Notes under the pieces: generated by a model
Seen by the model: only the letters and a program-made list of their open reading frames with translations
The model's database searches: none
Told to the model about the DNA's origin: nothing
NCBI GenBank assembly: GCA_910576125.1
Contig: CAJTHM010000017.1
Location: 98,590-162,589, forward strand
Direction of reading: 5' to 3'
Source: Lachnospiraceae bacterium
Lineage (GTDB): Bacteria > Bacillota > Clostridia > Lachnospirales > Lachnospiraceae
DNA: 64,000 nucleotides
Made by a program: the position numbers and the translations under genes
Part shown: one piece after another, positions 26,299 to 34,511 of the stretch
How positions within the stretch are numbered: position 1 is the stretch's first letter
Layout: every line of letters begins with the position of its first letter

Positions 26299-26919
26299 GT
26301 GCCCAAGGTAGCCTACTCTGAGGAGGACAGGGAACGCATCAGAACGGAGCTTGTCACAGCGGGGCTGGAGCTGATGGCAAAACAGGGCATACAACGTACC
26401 ACTGTAGAGCAGATATATAAAAAAGTAGGGATTTCCCGCACTTTCTTCTATTCTTTTTTTGCCACGAAAGAAGATTTGATTGTCGAGACCCTGTACCTGC
26501 AGCAGCCCAGGCTCATCGCCTATGCGGAAAAGCTCATGGCCGATCCTGCCCTGAGCTGGCGGGACGCTGTAAAGCAGTTTCTCCACACCTGCTGCTATGG
26601 CGAGAAAAACGGAATCGCCATCCTGACCATCGAGGAACAGCAGCTCATTTTCAAGCGCCTGTCAGAGGAAAGCTATCAGGTATTCCGCCAAAAGCAGCGC
26701 CGTCTCTTCGGAGAAATCTTAGAGACTTTCGGAATCGAGGCAGCCCCGGCAAGGGTCGGCTTATTTACGAACCTGAGCCTGGCCGCGATAGTGGTGTGCA
26801 AGGCGATTCCCCATACGCTCCCCCTGTTCGTCCCCGAAGCCGCGGATGAAACGGTGGATTTCCAGCTCAACGCCATTGTGGATGCCCTGGAGAAGTTGAG
26901 GGCAGCCCCCATGTCCTGA
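26299..26919 (+). CDS. TetR-family transcriptional regulator
   Basis: 206 residues from a GTG start (VPKVAYSEEDRERIRTELVT) behind AAGGGAGTGATGGA. Helix-turn-helix: GLELMAKQGIQRTTVEQIYK then KVGISRTFFYSFFATKEDLI. The C-terminal ligand-binding part is a typical all-helical TetR domain. It ends shortly before a strong terminator, so it is a single-gene unit. No obvious target gene (exporter) lies beside it. Confidence 0.9.
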   Translation: MPKVAYSEEDRERIRTELVTAGLELMAKQGIQRTTVEQIYKKVGISRTFFYSFFATKEDLIVETLYLQQPRLIAYAEKLMADPALSWRDAVKQFLHTCCYGEKNGIAILTIEEQQLIFKRLSEESYQVFRQKQRRLFGEILETFGIEAAPARVGLFTNLSLAAIVVCKAIPHTLPLFVPEAADETVDFQLNAIVDALEKLRAAPMS

Positions 26920-26944
26920 TCATCATGTCCTGATTATAGGGAAG

Positions 26945-26992
26945 GAGTCAATCCGTCCGGATAGCATGTCATATTCTGACGGATTCCTTTTC
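26945..26992 (+). terminator. Terminator of the TetR gene
   Basis: AATCCGTC and GACGGATT form a stem with a 20-base loop, followed by CCTTTTC. It lies 26 bp after the stop codon. Confidence 0.6.
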
Positions 26993-27056
26993 AGGCAAAA
27001 TAAAAACAAATCCGGATATTTGACTTTATTTTCACAAAAAACTTAGGAGGAAAAAG

Positions 27057-27542
27057 ATGGGATTTTTCAGCAAGTTATTTAAGGGGCCCGAAATCGACAT
27101 GGAAAAGAGCAATGCAAACGCAAAGAAAATGCGCGCCCTGTTCAACCAGGTCGTAGAAGACGGGGACAGTTACAGGCTGATCTTCGGATATACCGAGGAC
27201 GTAAGCCGCTTCAACTACGGTTTTGTCCATGGGAGCAAATCGAAGATCGGGAACCTGCTCGTGGGCTGGAATGAGGCCAGCCAGACAATCGTGGCCGTGC
27301 CCACGGTTCCCGACCTTTCCGGCTGCGGCGACCCCACTTATTATCGCCGTTCCGAGATTTTGAAGGCCTATCGGAACAAGTACCCCACAGACGCCTTTAT
27401 CATTTACCCGGACAAAAAAGGCTACATCGCCATCAACGCCTACGACTGGCTGGAAGACGAAAAGCTGTATGTCTATGTGTCACAGGATGCGGAACTGGCC
27501 GCTTTTACCGACTTCTTCCTGCATCGCTTCGCGACAAAGTGA
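27057..27542 (+). CDS. Uncharacterised soluble protein
   Basis: 161 residues behind AGGAGGAAAAAG. Starts MGFFSKLFKGPEIDMEKSNA, a Phe/Lys-rich start seen in many small clostridial proteins. Later text GYTEDVSRFNYGFVHGSKSK and PDKKGYIAINAYDWLEDEKL suggests a mixed alpha/beta fold. No recognised family. First gene of a three-gene run with a small membrane protein and a DUF1266 protein. Confidence 0.65.
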   Translation: MGFFSKLFKGPEIDMEKSNANAKKMRALFNQVVEDGDSYRLIFGYTEDVSRFNYGFVHGSKSKIGNLLVGWNEASQTIVAVPTVPDLSGCGDPTYYRRSEILKAYRNKYPTDAFIIYPDKKGYIAINAYDWLEDEKLYVYVSQDAELAAFTDFFLHRFATK

Positions 27543-27550
27543 GGTGAAAG

Positions 27551-27727
27551 ATGCCTTTTGGAGAAATCGGAGCGTTCCTGCTGTTTCTTGTGGGCGTATT
27601 TGTCTTCGGCAATTTATGGTTCCGTTTCATAGAAGCCATATTGAAACGGCTGAAAAAGCTGTTTTCGCACCACAGGGAACCTCCCCCATGGCACCCGCTC
27701 CCCCCGGATAGTCCGGCCGGGAAATGA
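27551..27727 (+). CDS. Small single-pass membrane protein
   Basis: 58 residues, starting 8 bp after the previous stop behind GAGGTGAAAG. A membrane segment (GAFLLFLVGVFVFGNLWFRF) is followed by a basic stretch (KRLKKLFSHH) and a Pro-rich tail (PPPWHPLPPDSP). The tight spacing argues for co-translation with the gene upstream. Function unknown. Confidence 0.65.
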   Translation: MPFGEIGAFLLFLVGVFVFGNLWFRFIEAILKRLKKLFSHHREPPPWHPLPPDSPAGK

Positions 27728-27779
27728 CAGGTGCCAGCCAGGAAATGTCAATCGCCAATTCAAAACAGGAGGACTGACT

Positions 27780-28961
27780 ATGTTTGATTTAAACGAAATC
27801 AGAAAACGGGCACAGCAGGCCAGCGAACAGGCTGCGGACAGCATGAAAAAGACTTTGGATAAAAGCCAGGAAATCCTTGACGGAATCCAGGTTCCGGATT
27901 CTGAAGACAGCCCGTCCGTATCTGCCGCCCAAGCGGAAGAACAGATTGCCGCCAATACCCAGCGCCAGGTGGAAATCCTCGGCCAGATGCTCCCGCCGGA
28001 CAGCATGGCTCAAATGGCCGTCAACGAGGAACTGCTGCAAAAAATGGTAAACGACAAAGTGGCCGAAGCCACCGCCTCCACCGCGGAGGGCATCATGGGG
28101 CAACTGTTCGGAGAGGATATGGGCGTCCTTGCGGCGGCTCTGGAAACCCTGGAGCTGGAAGATGCAGAGGAGGAGGAAGAACTGTCCTTTAGCCCGGAAC
28201 TGGAAGAAAGCCTCTATACCACCCTGGAAGAAACAATGGCCCGAATCGAAGCCATGCCGGAACCGGAGCCCATCCCCTATCAAAAAGACAACGCAAACTG
28301 GGAGCAGTTCGGCATCCTGCTGTCCGGCATCCTGTCCACCCTTAACAGCCACAATCTGGACAGCATGGACGTGGAGGAACATATCCCTGTCATGGAACAG
28401 AAAGTCGTGTCCCTCGTGCGCCGCTCCTGGGGCATAGACGGGCGCAGCGACCTGCTGGATATGATCCGCTATCTGGCGCAGGAGGGCTATATCCTGCGGT
28501 ATCAGCTTTATGGCGAGGCCGCTTCTCCGGAGGAGCTGATGGACGAAACCATGGACGAGGACGATTGTATGTCCGCCTGCCGGGCGTGGAGGTTCGCACA
28601 GCGGTATAAGAGCCGCTATGCCCCCGGCTTTATGGCCGGCTGGGATGTGGGCAGGGCGGCGATGCTGACCCGTTGGGGGTTCTATATCGGCTGGCTCACG
28701 GAAAGCGAAGCCGTGGGCATCCTCTGGGACCTCTCCCACAAGGCGGCGGAGGAACTGCATAGCTGGCGGGAATTTGCCCAGTCCTATCTCTTTGGCGGCC
28801 TCATGTGGAAACTGCTGTGCGGCGACAGCTCCGCCGCAAGTTACCTGGGCTACCTCGCAGACGCCGCCACCGACCTCCTGACCGGAAAGGCCGGGCAGGG
28901 TAATGGCCAATGGCGCGATTGCCCCTGGCCTGCCCAGAGGAAGGTCGGCTTCACATTATAA
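27780..28961 (+). CDS. DUF1266-domain protein
   Basis: 393 residues behind AGGAGGACTGACT. The N-terminal half is acidic and helical (AQQASEQAADSMKKTLDKSQ; LEDAEEEEELSF). The C-terminal ~200 residues carry the DUF1266 pattern: ACRAWRFAQRYKSRY, FMAGWDVGRAAMLTRWGFYI, ESEAVGILWDLSHKAAEELH and SWREFAQSYLFGGLMWKLLC. DUF1266 proteins occur next to type VI and polymorphic-toxin loci and are presumed immunity- or effector-associated. Two terminator-like hairpins follow the gene. Confidence 0.8.
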   Translation: MFDLNEIRKRAQQASEQAADSMKKTLDKSQEILDGIQVPDSEDSPSVSAAQAEEQIAANTQRQVEILGQMLPPDSMAQMAVNEELLQKMVNDKVAEATASTAEGIMGQLFGEDMGVLAAALETLELEDAEEEEELSFSPELEESLYTTLEETMARIEAMPEPEPIPYQKDNANWEQFGILLSGILSTLNSHNLDSMDVEEHIPVMEQKVVSLVRRSWGIDGRSDLLDMIRYLAQEGYILRYQLYGEAASPEELMDETMDEDDCMSACRAWRFAQRYKSRYAPGFMAGWDVGRAAMLTRWGFYIGWLTESEAVGILWDLSHKAAEELHSWREFAQSYLFGGLMWKLLCGDSSAASYLGYLADAATDLLTGKAGQGNGQWRDCPWPAQRKVGFTL

Positions 28962-28977
28962 CTGCCGATTGCTGAGG

Positions 28978-29014
28978 CTTGCCAGGAAGGCTGTCCTTCC
29001 TTCTTCCTGGCAAG
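28978..29014. other. Perfect 12-bp stem-loop
   Basis: CTTGCCAGGAAG and CTTCCTGGCAAG pair perfectly around an 11-13-base loop, just after the DUF1266 stop codon. There is no T-run, so it may stabilise the mRNA end or pause polymerase ahead of the terminator that follows. Confidence 0.55.
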
Positions 29015-29030
29015 ACCACTCACGAGCGGA

Positions 29031-29060
29031 AGATGCCGGGGACGCCGCGGCATCTTTTTT
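29031..29060 (+). terminator. Terminator of the DUF1266 operon
   Basis: AGATGCCG and CGGCATCT form a stem followed by six T residues. Confidence 0.8.
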
Positions 29061-29251
29061 CCTGGATGGCAGGCGCCTGGTTCTCCTGGATTTCCTCTTC
29101 ATGGAGTTTCTGCAGCTCATCCACGCTTCCCTCATAGCTGTATTCCTCTGCTGTCATGTGTACCTCGCACCAGAAGCAGGTTGCTTTTACACAAAATCCG
29201 TGTTAGCTGTGTCACACAGAATTAAAACATAATTTTAAGGAGGACACAGCA

Positions 29252-29473
29252 ATGCTTCAAATATCCGAGATTGTAAAGAAAACTGAACAGCATGATACTC
29301 AAATAGAACCGTCCAGCCAATATCCCCACGGCTGGACGGTTCTGTCTTTTCTGCCAGCGTCAGAGACAGGGACACTACATCCCATTGAGATACTCACTTT
29401 GGCGCGCGCCGCATCAGAAAAACCATGGAGCTATTGCCTTCCCCTCTCATCCATCCGCTCAAAGCTTACTTGA
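29252..29473 (+). other. Short ORF running through a terminator-like hairpin
   Basis: An excellent ribosome site (AAGGAGGACACAGCA) precedes an ATG. The first ~18 codons read MLQISEIVKKTEQHDTQIEP, after which the frame passes through a strong hairpin. It could be the surviving start of a deleted gene or a leader peptide. It points toward the 3' end of the convergent blaR1-like gene, so no downstream target for attenuation exists now. Confidence 0.35.
29305..29350 (+). terminator. Strong hairpin with T-rich tail
   Basis: AGAACCGTCCAGCC and GGCTGGACGGTTCT form a perfect 14-bp stem around 11 bases, followed by GTCTTTT. It probably insulates the plus-strand unit from the convergent blaR1-like gene. 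Confidence 0.65.
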
Positions 29474-32103
29474 TCCTCACGGACGGTAATCGCAATCTGC
29501 CCGTCGCTCCACCGGGCGGCAATCCGCTGAAGCTCTTCTACTACATCTTTCTCTTCCATCTTCAGCATGCCTTCCACATCCGTATCCTCCCAGAATGCCT
29601 GCACGGCCTCCATGAATCCTCCGACGAGACGGTCGCGCTCCCCCACGGTTACCGCGTCTTTATCGTCGATGTGATAAGAGAACTGGTAGTACAGGCTGCA
29701 CCATGCCGCCATGCCGCTTTCGGCCACTATCTTATCCGGAAAGTTCCAATCATGGACAGGATCCTCCTCCCGTCCCCTGTACTGATTCCGAATCTCTGTA
29801 CCGTTCTCCAGGCCGGACAGGACCACGGTCAGTTTCGCGAAAGAAAGCTCATCCTCCCGAAGAAATACCCGGATGTCATTCCATGCGGCGTCCCTGCCAA
29901 TCCGCTCCATCCTGTCATAATCCTCATTGGCCCATTCCAGCAGGGCCGCATTGAATTCCGTCAGGGACATAGCCTCATAGTCCGGCGCCATCAGGGCGAG
30001 CAGAGACCGGTAGTCCTCCTCTGTGCCCGGATTTCCTCTTTCTTCCTCACCTCCTGTCTTCAGGCTATCTGTATTCTCCTGCCGCATCTGTGTCCATGTC
30101 TCCTGCTCCTCCTCTGTGGCCTCCCTCAAGCCTGTCAGCTGTCCGTCCTCATAGACTGCATACAGCTCCACCGCGCCCTCGCCATAGATGCTGATTCCCG
30201 CATGCTCCGAAAACCATATCCCCTCTTCCTCGTCCACCAGTCCCCGAACTTCTTTTCCCTGAAAATACAGTCTGAAATCATCGGTGGTCTGATCGTACTC
30301 ATAGCTCAGTCCAAAGGGCACATAGGGTGTCAGGCTTTTGTCCCACTGGCTCTGTCTCATCTCCAGCACCTGGTCCTCCAACGCCTGATTCTCTGGTATG
30401 TCCGCGTTTTTCAAAGGAATGTAATAAGGCTTCACCTGTATCCGCAGGCTCTCGGAGCCCCATTGCCTCGCCAGATCCGCAACCTCCGAATCGATGGCCG
30501 CCTTCATCAGGTCTTCCTCCTGAAGTTCCGCTTCCGTCCTCCCGGCCATCCAGCTCTCCAGTCCTTTTGCGACTCCCGCACGGGCGTCCCGGTATTCCCC
30601 AACCGTCAGCTCTTCCGCATCCTGGATTGTCAGGATGATATTATATTCCAGAAGCGCATTGTCCGCCGCCTCCGGATATGCCTTGGACACGCTTCCGTCA
30701 AAACTCCTGGTCTCCCATTTCTCCGCAGTCAGCGGACTCAGCACATAGAACAGAAACGCTGCCGTGTCATTACGGTCCCTCTGTTCATACAATGTCGCGT
30801 CCAGGGAAAAACGTTCTATAATCTCCCAGTACTCTTCCGAATCCGTCAGCTCCCAGACCTTATTCTGAAAATCCCGTACACTCATATGCTCATAACCGTC
30901 AAAACGAAGTGCCTGCAGCTTCTCCCATTCCTCCTGTGTGTAGGTTCTGTCGGATAGGGGAATCTGCGTATCCGTTTCCGATATTCCGCCCATCCGTTCC
31001 TCCCCGCCGAGCGCGGAGGTGGCAAATACCGTGGTCACGCTGGATACCAGCGCCACTGCCAGCAGGATGGCCCAAAAAGATGTCTTCTTTATTTTCATGA
31101 TTGCCGTAATCCTTTCTTCAATCGCATTTTTGCTGAAATGATTGCCCAGGGGCGCCAGGCAGCTTTTTCGCTCCTCCATCTGAATCAAAGTAAGCGCATA
31201 AGCCGAACGCGACGCTATGCCTAGCCGCTTTACCACCCCCTCATCACAGGCCAGTTCCACATCCCGGTTGATTAGAATATATAGTATCCAGACAAGGGGA
31301 TTGAACCAGTGAATACAAAACGCAAGGGTGGCCACCAGTTTCGTCACTGTGTCGAAACGCCGGATGTGCATGTATTCATGTGTCAGGACGCAGTTCAACT
31401 GCTCTTCTTCGGTCAGGTCCAGGTTCCCGGGAAGAAGGATGACCGGGCGGAAGATTCCGTAGGTCATGGGCGTCGAAATCCGGTCGGAAGCGCATATCTT
31501 CACTTTCCGCCAAAACTCATGCCCTTCCAGCCACTGCTCCAGGAAATCATTCCGGACAAGAACCGCTGTCTTGTATTTCCATCGGAGATAACAGTAGGAT
31601 GCCGCAAAATAGGCCGCCCATGTCATGGCTCCTATACACCATATGATACCGGCTGTCCGCAGCCTGCCCTGAAATCCATGCCAGGCACAGGTGCTTGTGC
31701 CCAAGCCCCAAAGTCCTGGCCCTGCCTCCCCGCCCGGGGAATCCGATGCCGTGACCAGAGGATTTCCCGCTTCAGACACTAATCGTCCCGCTGTCTGACC
31801 GGCAGCACCCTGCAGTCCGTCCATTTCTATCCGGTTCCCAATATCTGCTGATATATCCGCTGACACTCCTCCCTCTGCCGAACCCGCCGCACCAGCTCTC
31901 CCCTCCGATTCCATCCCCTGTCCAAGCAGGGTATACACGCTCAGCGCAGAGGGAACCGACACCGGAACCAGCAGCCGCAGCAGCGCCACGCCCCACAGAA
32001 CCAAAAAGGTCCTCTTGGGCAGCTTATTGATAAAAACCGCCCTCACAGCCGTAACCGCGAGAATCAGCATCCCGCCGGCCAGGCTCATCTGCAACAGTCT
32101 CAT
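29431..32103 (-). CDS. BlaR1/MecR1-type M56 metallopeptidase sensor with large atypical C-terminal region
   Basis: 890 residues, about 300 longer than classical BlaR1. The N-terminal ~350 residues have four or more membrane segments and the M56 zinc-protease core: LTHEYMHIRRFDTVTKLVA (HExxH-type HEYMH) and NRDVELACDEGVVKRLG (ELACDE). A fifth membrane segment ends near residue 360. The extracellular rest lacks the penicillin-binding SxxK/SxN/KTG set. It contains two similar blocks (YEHMSVRDFQNKVWELTDSE; YEAMSLTEFNAALLEWANED). It should cleave the adjacent BlaI-like repressor on sensing an unknown signal. The gene follows blaI by nine bases. Confidence 0.88.
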   Translation of the reverse strand: MRLLQMSLAGGMLILAVTAVRAVFINKLPKRTFLVLWGVALLRLLVPVSVPSALSVYTLLGQGMESEGRAGAAGSAEGGVSADISADIGNRIEMDGLQGAAGQTAGRLVSEAGNPLVTASDSPGGEAGPGLWGLGTSTCAWHGFQGRLRTAGIIWCIGAMTWAAYFAASYCYLRWKYKTAVLVRNDFLEQWLEGHEFWRKVKICASDRISTPMTYGIFRPVILLPGNLDLTEEEQLNCVLTHEYMHIRRFDTVTKLVATLAFCIHWFNPLVWILYILINRDVELACDEGVVKRLGIASRSAYALTLIQMEERKSCLAPLGNHFSKNAIEERITAIMKIKKTSFWAILLAVALVSSVTTVFATSALGGEERMGGISETDTQIPLSDRTYTQEEWEKLQALRFDGYEHMSVRDFQNKVWELTDSEEYWEIIERFSLDATLYEQRDRNDTAAFLFYVLSPLTAEKWETRSFDGSVSKAYPEAADNALLEYNIILTIQDAEELTVGEYRDARAGVAKGLESWMAGRTEAELQEEDLMKAAIDSEVADLARQWGSESLRIQVKPYYIPLKNADIPENQALEDQVLEMRQSQWDKSLTPYVPFGLSYEYDQTTDDFRLYFQGKEVRGLVDEEEGIWFSEHAGISIYGEGAVELYAVYEDGQLTGLREATEEEQETWTQMRQENTDSLKTGGEEERGNPGTEEDYRSLLALMAPDYEAMSLTEFNAALLEWANEDYDRMERIGRDAAWNDIRVFLREDELSFAKLTVVLSGLENGTEIRNQYRGREEDPVHDWNFPDKIVAESGMAAWCSLYYQFSYHIDDKDAVTVGERDRLVGGFMEAVQAFWEDTDVEGMLKMEEKDVVEELQRIAARWSDGQIAITVREDQVSFERMDERGRQ

Positions 32104-32112
32104 GCCCTCACC

Positions 32113-32472
32113 TCATTCCAATTCCCCGACAATCTGCCGCAGACTCTCTATCTGCTTTGCCGTCAGATTCTTCCTTCCAAGCAGCGAGGCGAACAGTTTA
32201 TCCGTGGAGCCATCGAAAATCTTGTCAATCAGTTCATTGGTCTCCGCCTCCTGAACCGCCTCCTTGGGAATCAGCGCATGGCACATGAAATTGGGCTCCC
32301 TGCGCTCTATGGCTCCTTTTTTGATGCAGCGCTTGATGAGCGTATAGGTGGTGTTCATGTTCCAGCCCGTCTCCTCTTTCAGTACATCCGAAATGTGCTT
32401 CGCCGTGGTGTCCCCCTCTTTCCAGAGCACACCCATAACCTTCAATTCAGAATCAAATAGTTTGATATCCAT
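32113..32472 (-). CDS. BlaI/MecI-family repressor
   Basis: 119 residues. Winged helix: SELKVMGVLWKEGDTTAKHI then LKEETGWNMNTTYTLIKRCI and KKGAIERREPNFMCHALIP. The C-terminal dimerisation helices contain LFASLLGRKNLTAKQ. In the BlaI family the repressor is cut between these parts by the membrane protease whose gene follows. Operator-like TACT/AGTA dyads overlap its promoter, so autorepression of the blaI-blaR1 pair is expected. No beta-lactamase gene lies in this operon. Confidence 0.92.
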   Translation of the reverse strand: MDIKLFDSELKVMGVLWKEGDTTAKHISDVLKEETGWNMNTTYTLIKRCIKKGAIERREPNFMCHALIPKEAVQEAETNELIDKIFDGSTDKLFASLLGRKNLTAKQIESLRQIVGELE

Positions 32473-32514
32473 TTTTCCTCCTTTACAAGACTGCAGTAGT
32501 TTAACGTTTTCTAT

Positions 32515-32561
32515 ACACTACCACAGTCTTACAGTTCTGTCAACACTACTGGAGTAGTGTT
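32515..32561 (-). promoter_or_regulatory. blaI promoter with BlaI-type operators
   Basis: On the minus strand TTGACA, 17 bp, TAGTGT. The perfect 20-bp palindrome AACACTACTGGAGTAGTGTT overlaps the -35. A second dyad of half sites (GACTGTGGTAGTG and, nearer the gene, GACTGCAGTAGT) surrounds the -10 and the leader. This matches the TACTACAnTGTAGTA-like BlaI logic. Confidence 0.8.
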
Positions 32562-32601
32562 CATATTTTCTTAAGAACTTTCCGGGCATATGGCAAAACG
32601 C

Positions 32602-32624
32602 AAAAAAAGGCGGAAGAACCCGCC
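32602..32624 (-). terminator. Orphan terminator
   Basis: On the minus strand a GGCGG/CCGCC stem and a run of seven T. It is nearly identical to the yitT terminator at 41.35 kb. It follows a permease-gene remnant, so it has probably been left behind by a deleted transporter operon. Confidence 0.6.
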
Positions 32625-32647
32625 TGACAGATTCCTCCGTCTATAAT

Positions 32648-32699
32648 TAGTACAGAATCAGCGAGAACGGCGCTACGATGGTCGGAATCACATATGCCC
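32648..32699 (-). pseudogene. Fragment of a YtcP-type permease gene
   Basis: About 50 bp closely matching positions ~924-976 of the YtcP-type permease at the left of the window (TACAGAATCAG..GAGAACGG, GGAATCACATA). In that gene the segment encodes VIPAIVAPFSLILYK. Nothing else of the gene remains. Confidence 0.6.
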
Positions 32700-32812
32700 T
32701 CTTCCATTGCTTCTGATGATGCTAATCGGATAAAGACTTTATACTCTGGCCACAGATTTGCTATAATGGTCATAGATACAAGTCAACGATTTTCCAGAAA
32801 GTGGGTGATTAT

Positions 32813-33004
32813 ATGCCTGGCAACGGCGAAGTTATTAAGGATGCAGTTGACCAGTTCCAAAAATTGCAAGCTCATATGCTGATTGCAAAAGAAGAAAATG
32901 CAACGAAGACATATGCAAGCTTGAAAAAGGATTATAAATCTTTAAAAGCAGTTCTGACTACCTTAGGCGTGAATCTGACAGACATTGACGAAATCAAGGA
33001 ATAG
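32813..33004 (+). CDS. Small helical protein
   Basis: 63 residues: MPGNGEVIKDAVDQFQKLQA then HMLIAKEENATKTYASLKKD and YKSLKAVLTTLGVNLTDIDE. Highly helical and possibly coiled coil. The ribosome site GGGTGATT is weak but close. A TATAAT (32768) gives a likely -10. I have a loose memory of similar short proteins in gut Clostridia but no function. AT-rich compared with its neighbours. Confidence 0.6.
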   Translation: MPGNGEVIKDAVDQFQKLQAHMLIAKEENATKTYASLKKDYKSLKAVLTTLGVNLTDIDEIKE

Positions 33005-33181
33005 GATGTCTTGGCAAAAGCAGAGGCGGTATGGTGACACATGCAAGTCGCCATACAGTTTTATTGAAAAACAATAAATAATTATTGACATTCGATTATT
33101 TCTGATATATCATAACTTTAATACGGCATCAATAAGACAAAGAGCTTACATATATGCCTGTTAATCGAAAGGACGAAAGCA

Positions 33182-34474
33182 ATGTCAGACAAAAATGTAC
33201 TGTCAAGGCTAAAAGAAAGAATCAAAAAAAGGCCCCTGCTGGCCTCTGCCCTCATCGCCCTGCTGCCCGGCCTGGCCGTGGGCACGCTTTTCTCCATCCC
33301 CACTTTCCTGCAATATGGCGGATATTCCGCAGAAAAAATGCTCGCCCTGCCAATCTCTATCCTTGTGGTGGGCATCGGTCTTGCTGTCTTTATCATGTAT
33401 CCGCTGGTTCTGACGGCAATCGAGCTTTACCTGTTGCTGAAGCTCATTTTCCGCCCTGATATCCGGAAAAACCAAATGCGGATATTCGATGTCATCACAA
33501 TCCCGCTGGGCATCGTGTACAGCTGTATCTATCTGGGGCTGGAGAATGTGATGTTCGGCAGCGACTGGACGGAAACGCTGGCCAACGCCCAGCTTCATAC
33601 CCCTGTGTACAGCCAGAGCGAATTGACCGTATGGGTCATTGCCATGGTGGGCTACTTCGGGTACCTGACTGTGGCTTTTCTTCCCCTGAAGAAGACGCCG
33701 CCCCTTGTGCTGGTGCTGGGAATGTCCGCCATGTACCTTGGAACCATCGAGAGCATTGTCTGGGGTGTGCAGATTTATCAGGATCCGTTCACCAGTTTCC
33801 CCCTGTTGCTGCTCCCCTTTAACTGCGTCGTCATAGCAGCCAGAACCATCCTCTCCAAAATCCGGGAATGGGAACGGATCCCCCATGAGCTGCACAAAAT
33901 CAACCGCATCCCTTTCCTCAGGTGGTGCAGCCGTATCCTGGCCAACGCCAGGCTGTGGCCTCTGGCGGCTTTCCTGTTCATGTGGCCTCTGCTGGGCATC
34001 CTGATAGCCATCCTTGTGCTGTTCGGCCAGTCTCCCGACGCGGTCATCCGGGCATGGACCGAGACCAGCGACTGGAACCTCTCTCAGAGGATGGCGCCCC
34101 AGAACATTTATTACGACGAGCATTATCTCTGCACGGTGGCCGCCGGCGGGCACAGGAAAATCGTGAAGCCTTTGCGCTTAGGGATGCGGCATGGCCATGA
34201 GGTCATCGTGAACCGGCAGCTGTGCGTGGCCAATGCCTTTGAACAGATTCTGGAAGAAAAGACACCGCGTTTCCACAGAGCGGTACGCGGTGTCTATGAT
34301 AAATACGGTTTCCCCATTGCCAGATGCATCCGTTCTCCCTATGCGGCGGATGCGGTCTATTACCTGATGAAGCCTCTGGAATGGTTTTTCTTAGTGGTGC
34401 TGTATCTTACGGATGTCCATCCGGAAGACAGGATTGCCGTGCAATATGCGCCTGGCCCTTTCCGTCCTGATTGA
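33182..34474 (+). CDS. Polytopic membrane protein with conserved cytoplasmic tail (possibly DUF6688)
   Basis: 430 residues. Five or six membrane segments in the first ~240 residues (LLASALIALLPGLAVGTLFS; ISILVVGIGLAVFIMYPLVL; WPLLGILIAILVLFG). A conserved tail follows (YYDEHYLCTVAAGGHRKIVK, LRLGMRHGHEVIVNRQLCVA, NAFEQILEEKTPRFHRAVRG), then a last hydrophobic stretch MKPLEWFFLVVLYLTDV. The tail recalls DUF6688; I am not certain. Fragments of related genes lie at 3.9 and 39.8 kb, so it belongs to a multi-copy, decaying family here. Function unknown. Confidence 0.75.
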   Translation: MSDKNVLSRLKERIKKRPLLASALIALLPGLAVGTLFSIPTFLQYGGYSAEKMLALPISILVVGIGLAVFIMYPLVLTAIELYLLLKLIFRPDIRKNQMRIFDVITIPLGIVYSCIYLGLENVMFGSDWTETLANAQLHTPVYSQSELTVWVIAMVGYFGYLTVAFLPLKKTPPLVLVLGMSAMYLGTIESIVWGVQIYQDPFTSFPLLLLPFNCVVIAARTILSKIREWERIPHELHKINRIPFLRWCSRILANARLWPLAAFLFMWPLLGILIAILVLFGQSPDAVIRAWTETSDWNLSQRMAPQNIYYDEHYLCTVAAGGHRKIVKPLRLGMRHGHEVIVNRQLCVANAFEQILEEKTPRFHRAVRGVYDKYGFPIARCIRSPYAADAVYYLMKPLEWFFLVVLYLTDVHPEDRIAVQYAPGPFRPD

Positions 34475-34511
34475 TTATCTACAGCTTGGGCCGGAGCGCG
34501 CTCTCTCATTC

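Noticed and set aside
27789..28910. 373-codon minus-strand frame opposite the DUF1266 gene
   Set aside because: DUF1266 motifs, ribosome site and operon spacing support the plus strand only.
29425..30957. 510-codon plus-strand frame opposite the blaR1-like gene
   Set aside because: No ribosome site, shadow composition, and the minus-strand protein has clear M56 motifs.
33209..34153. 314-codon minus-strand frame opposite the 430-residue membrane protein
   Set aside because: His/Gln/Asp-rich shadow without initiation signals.
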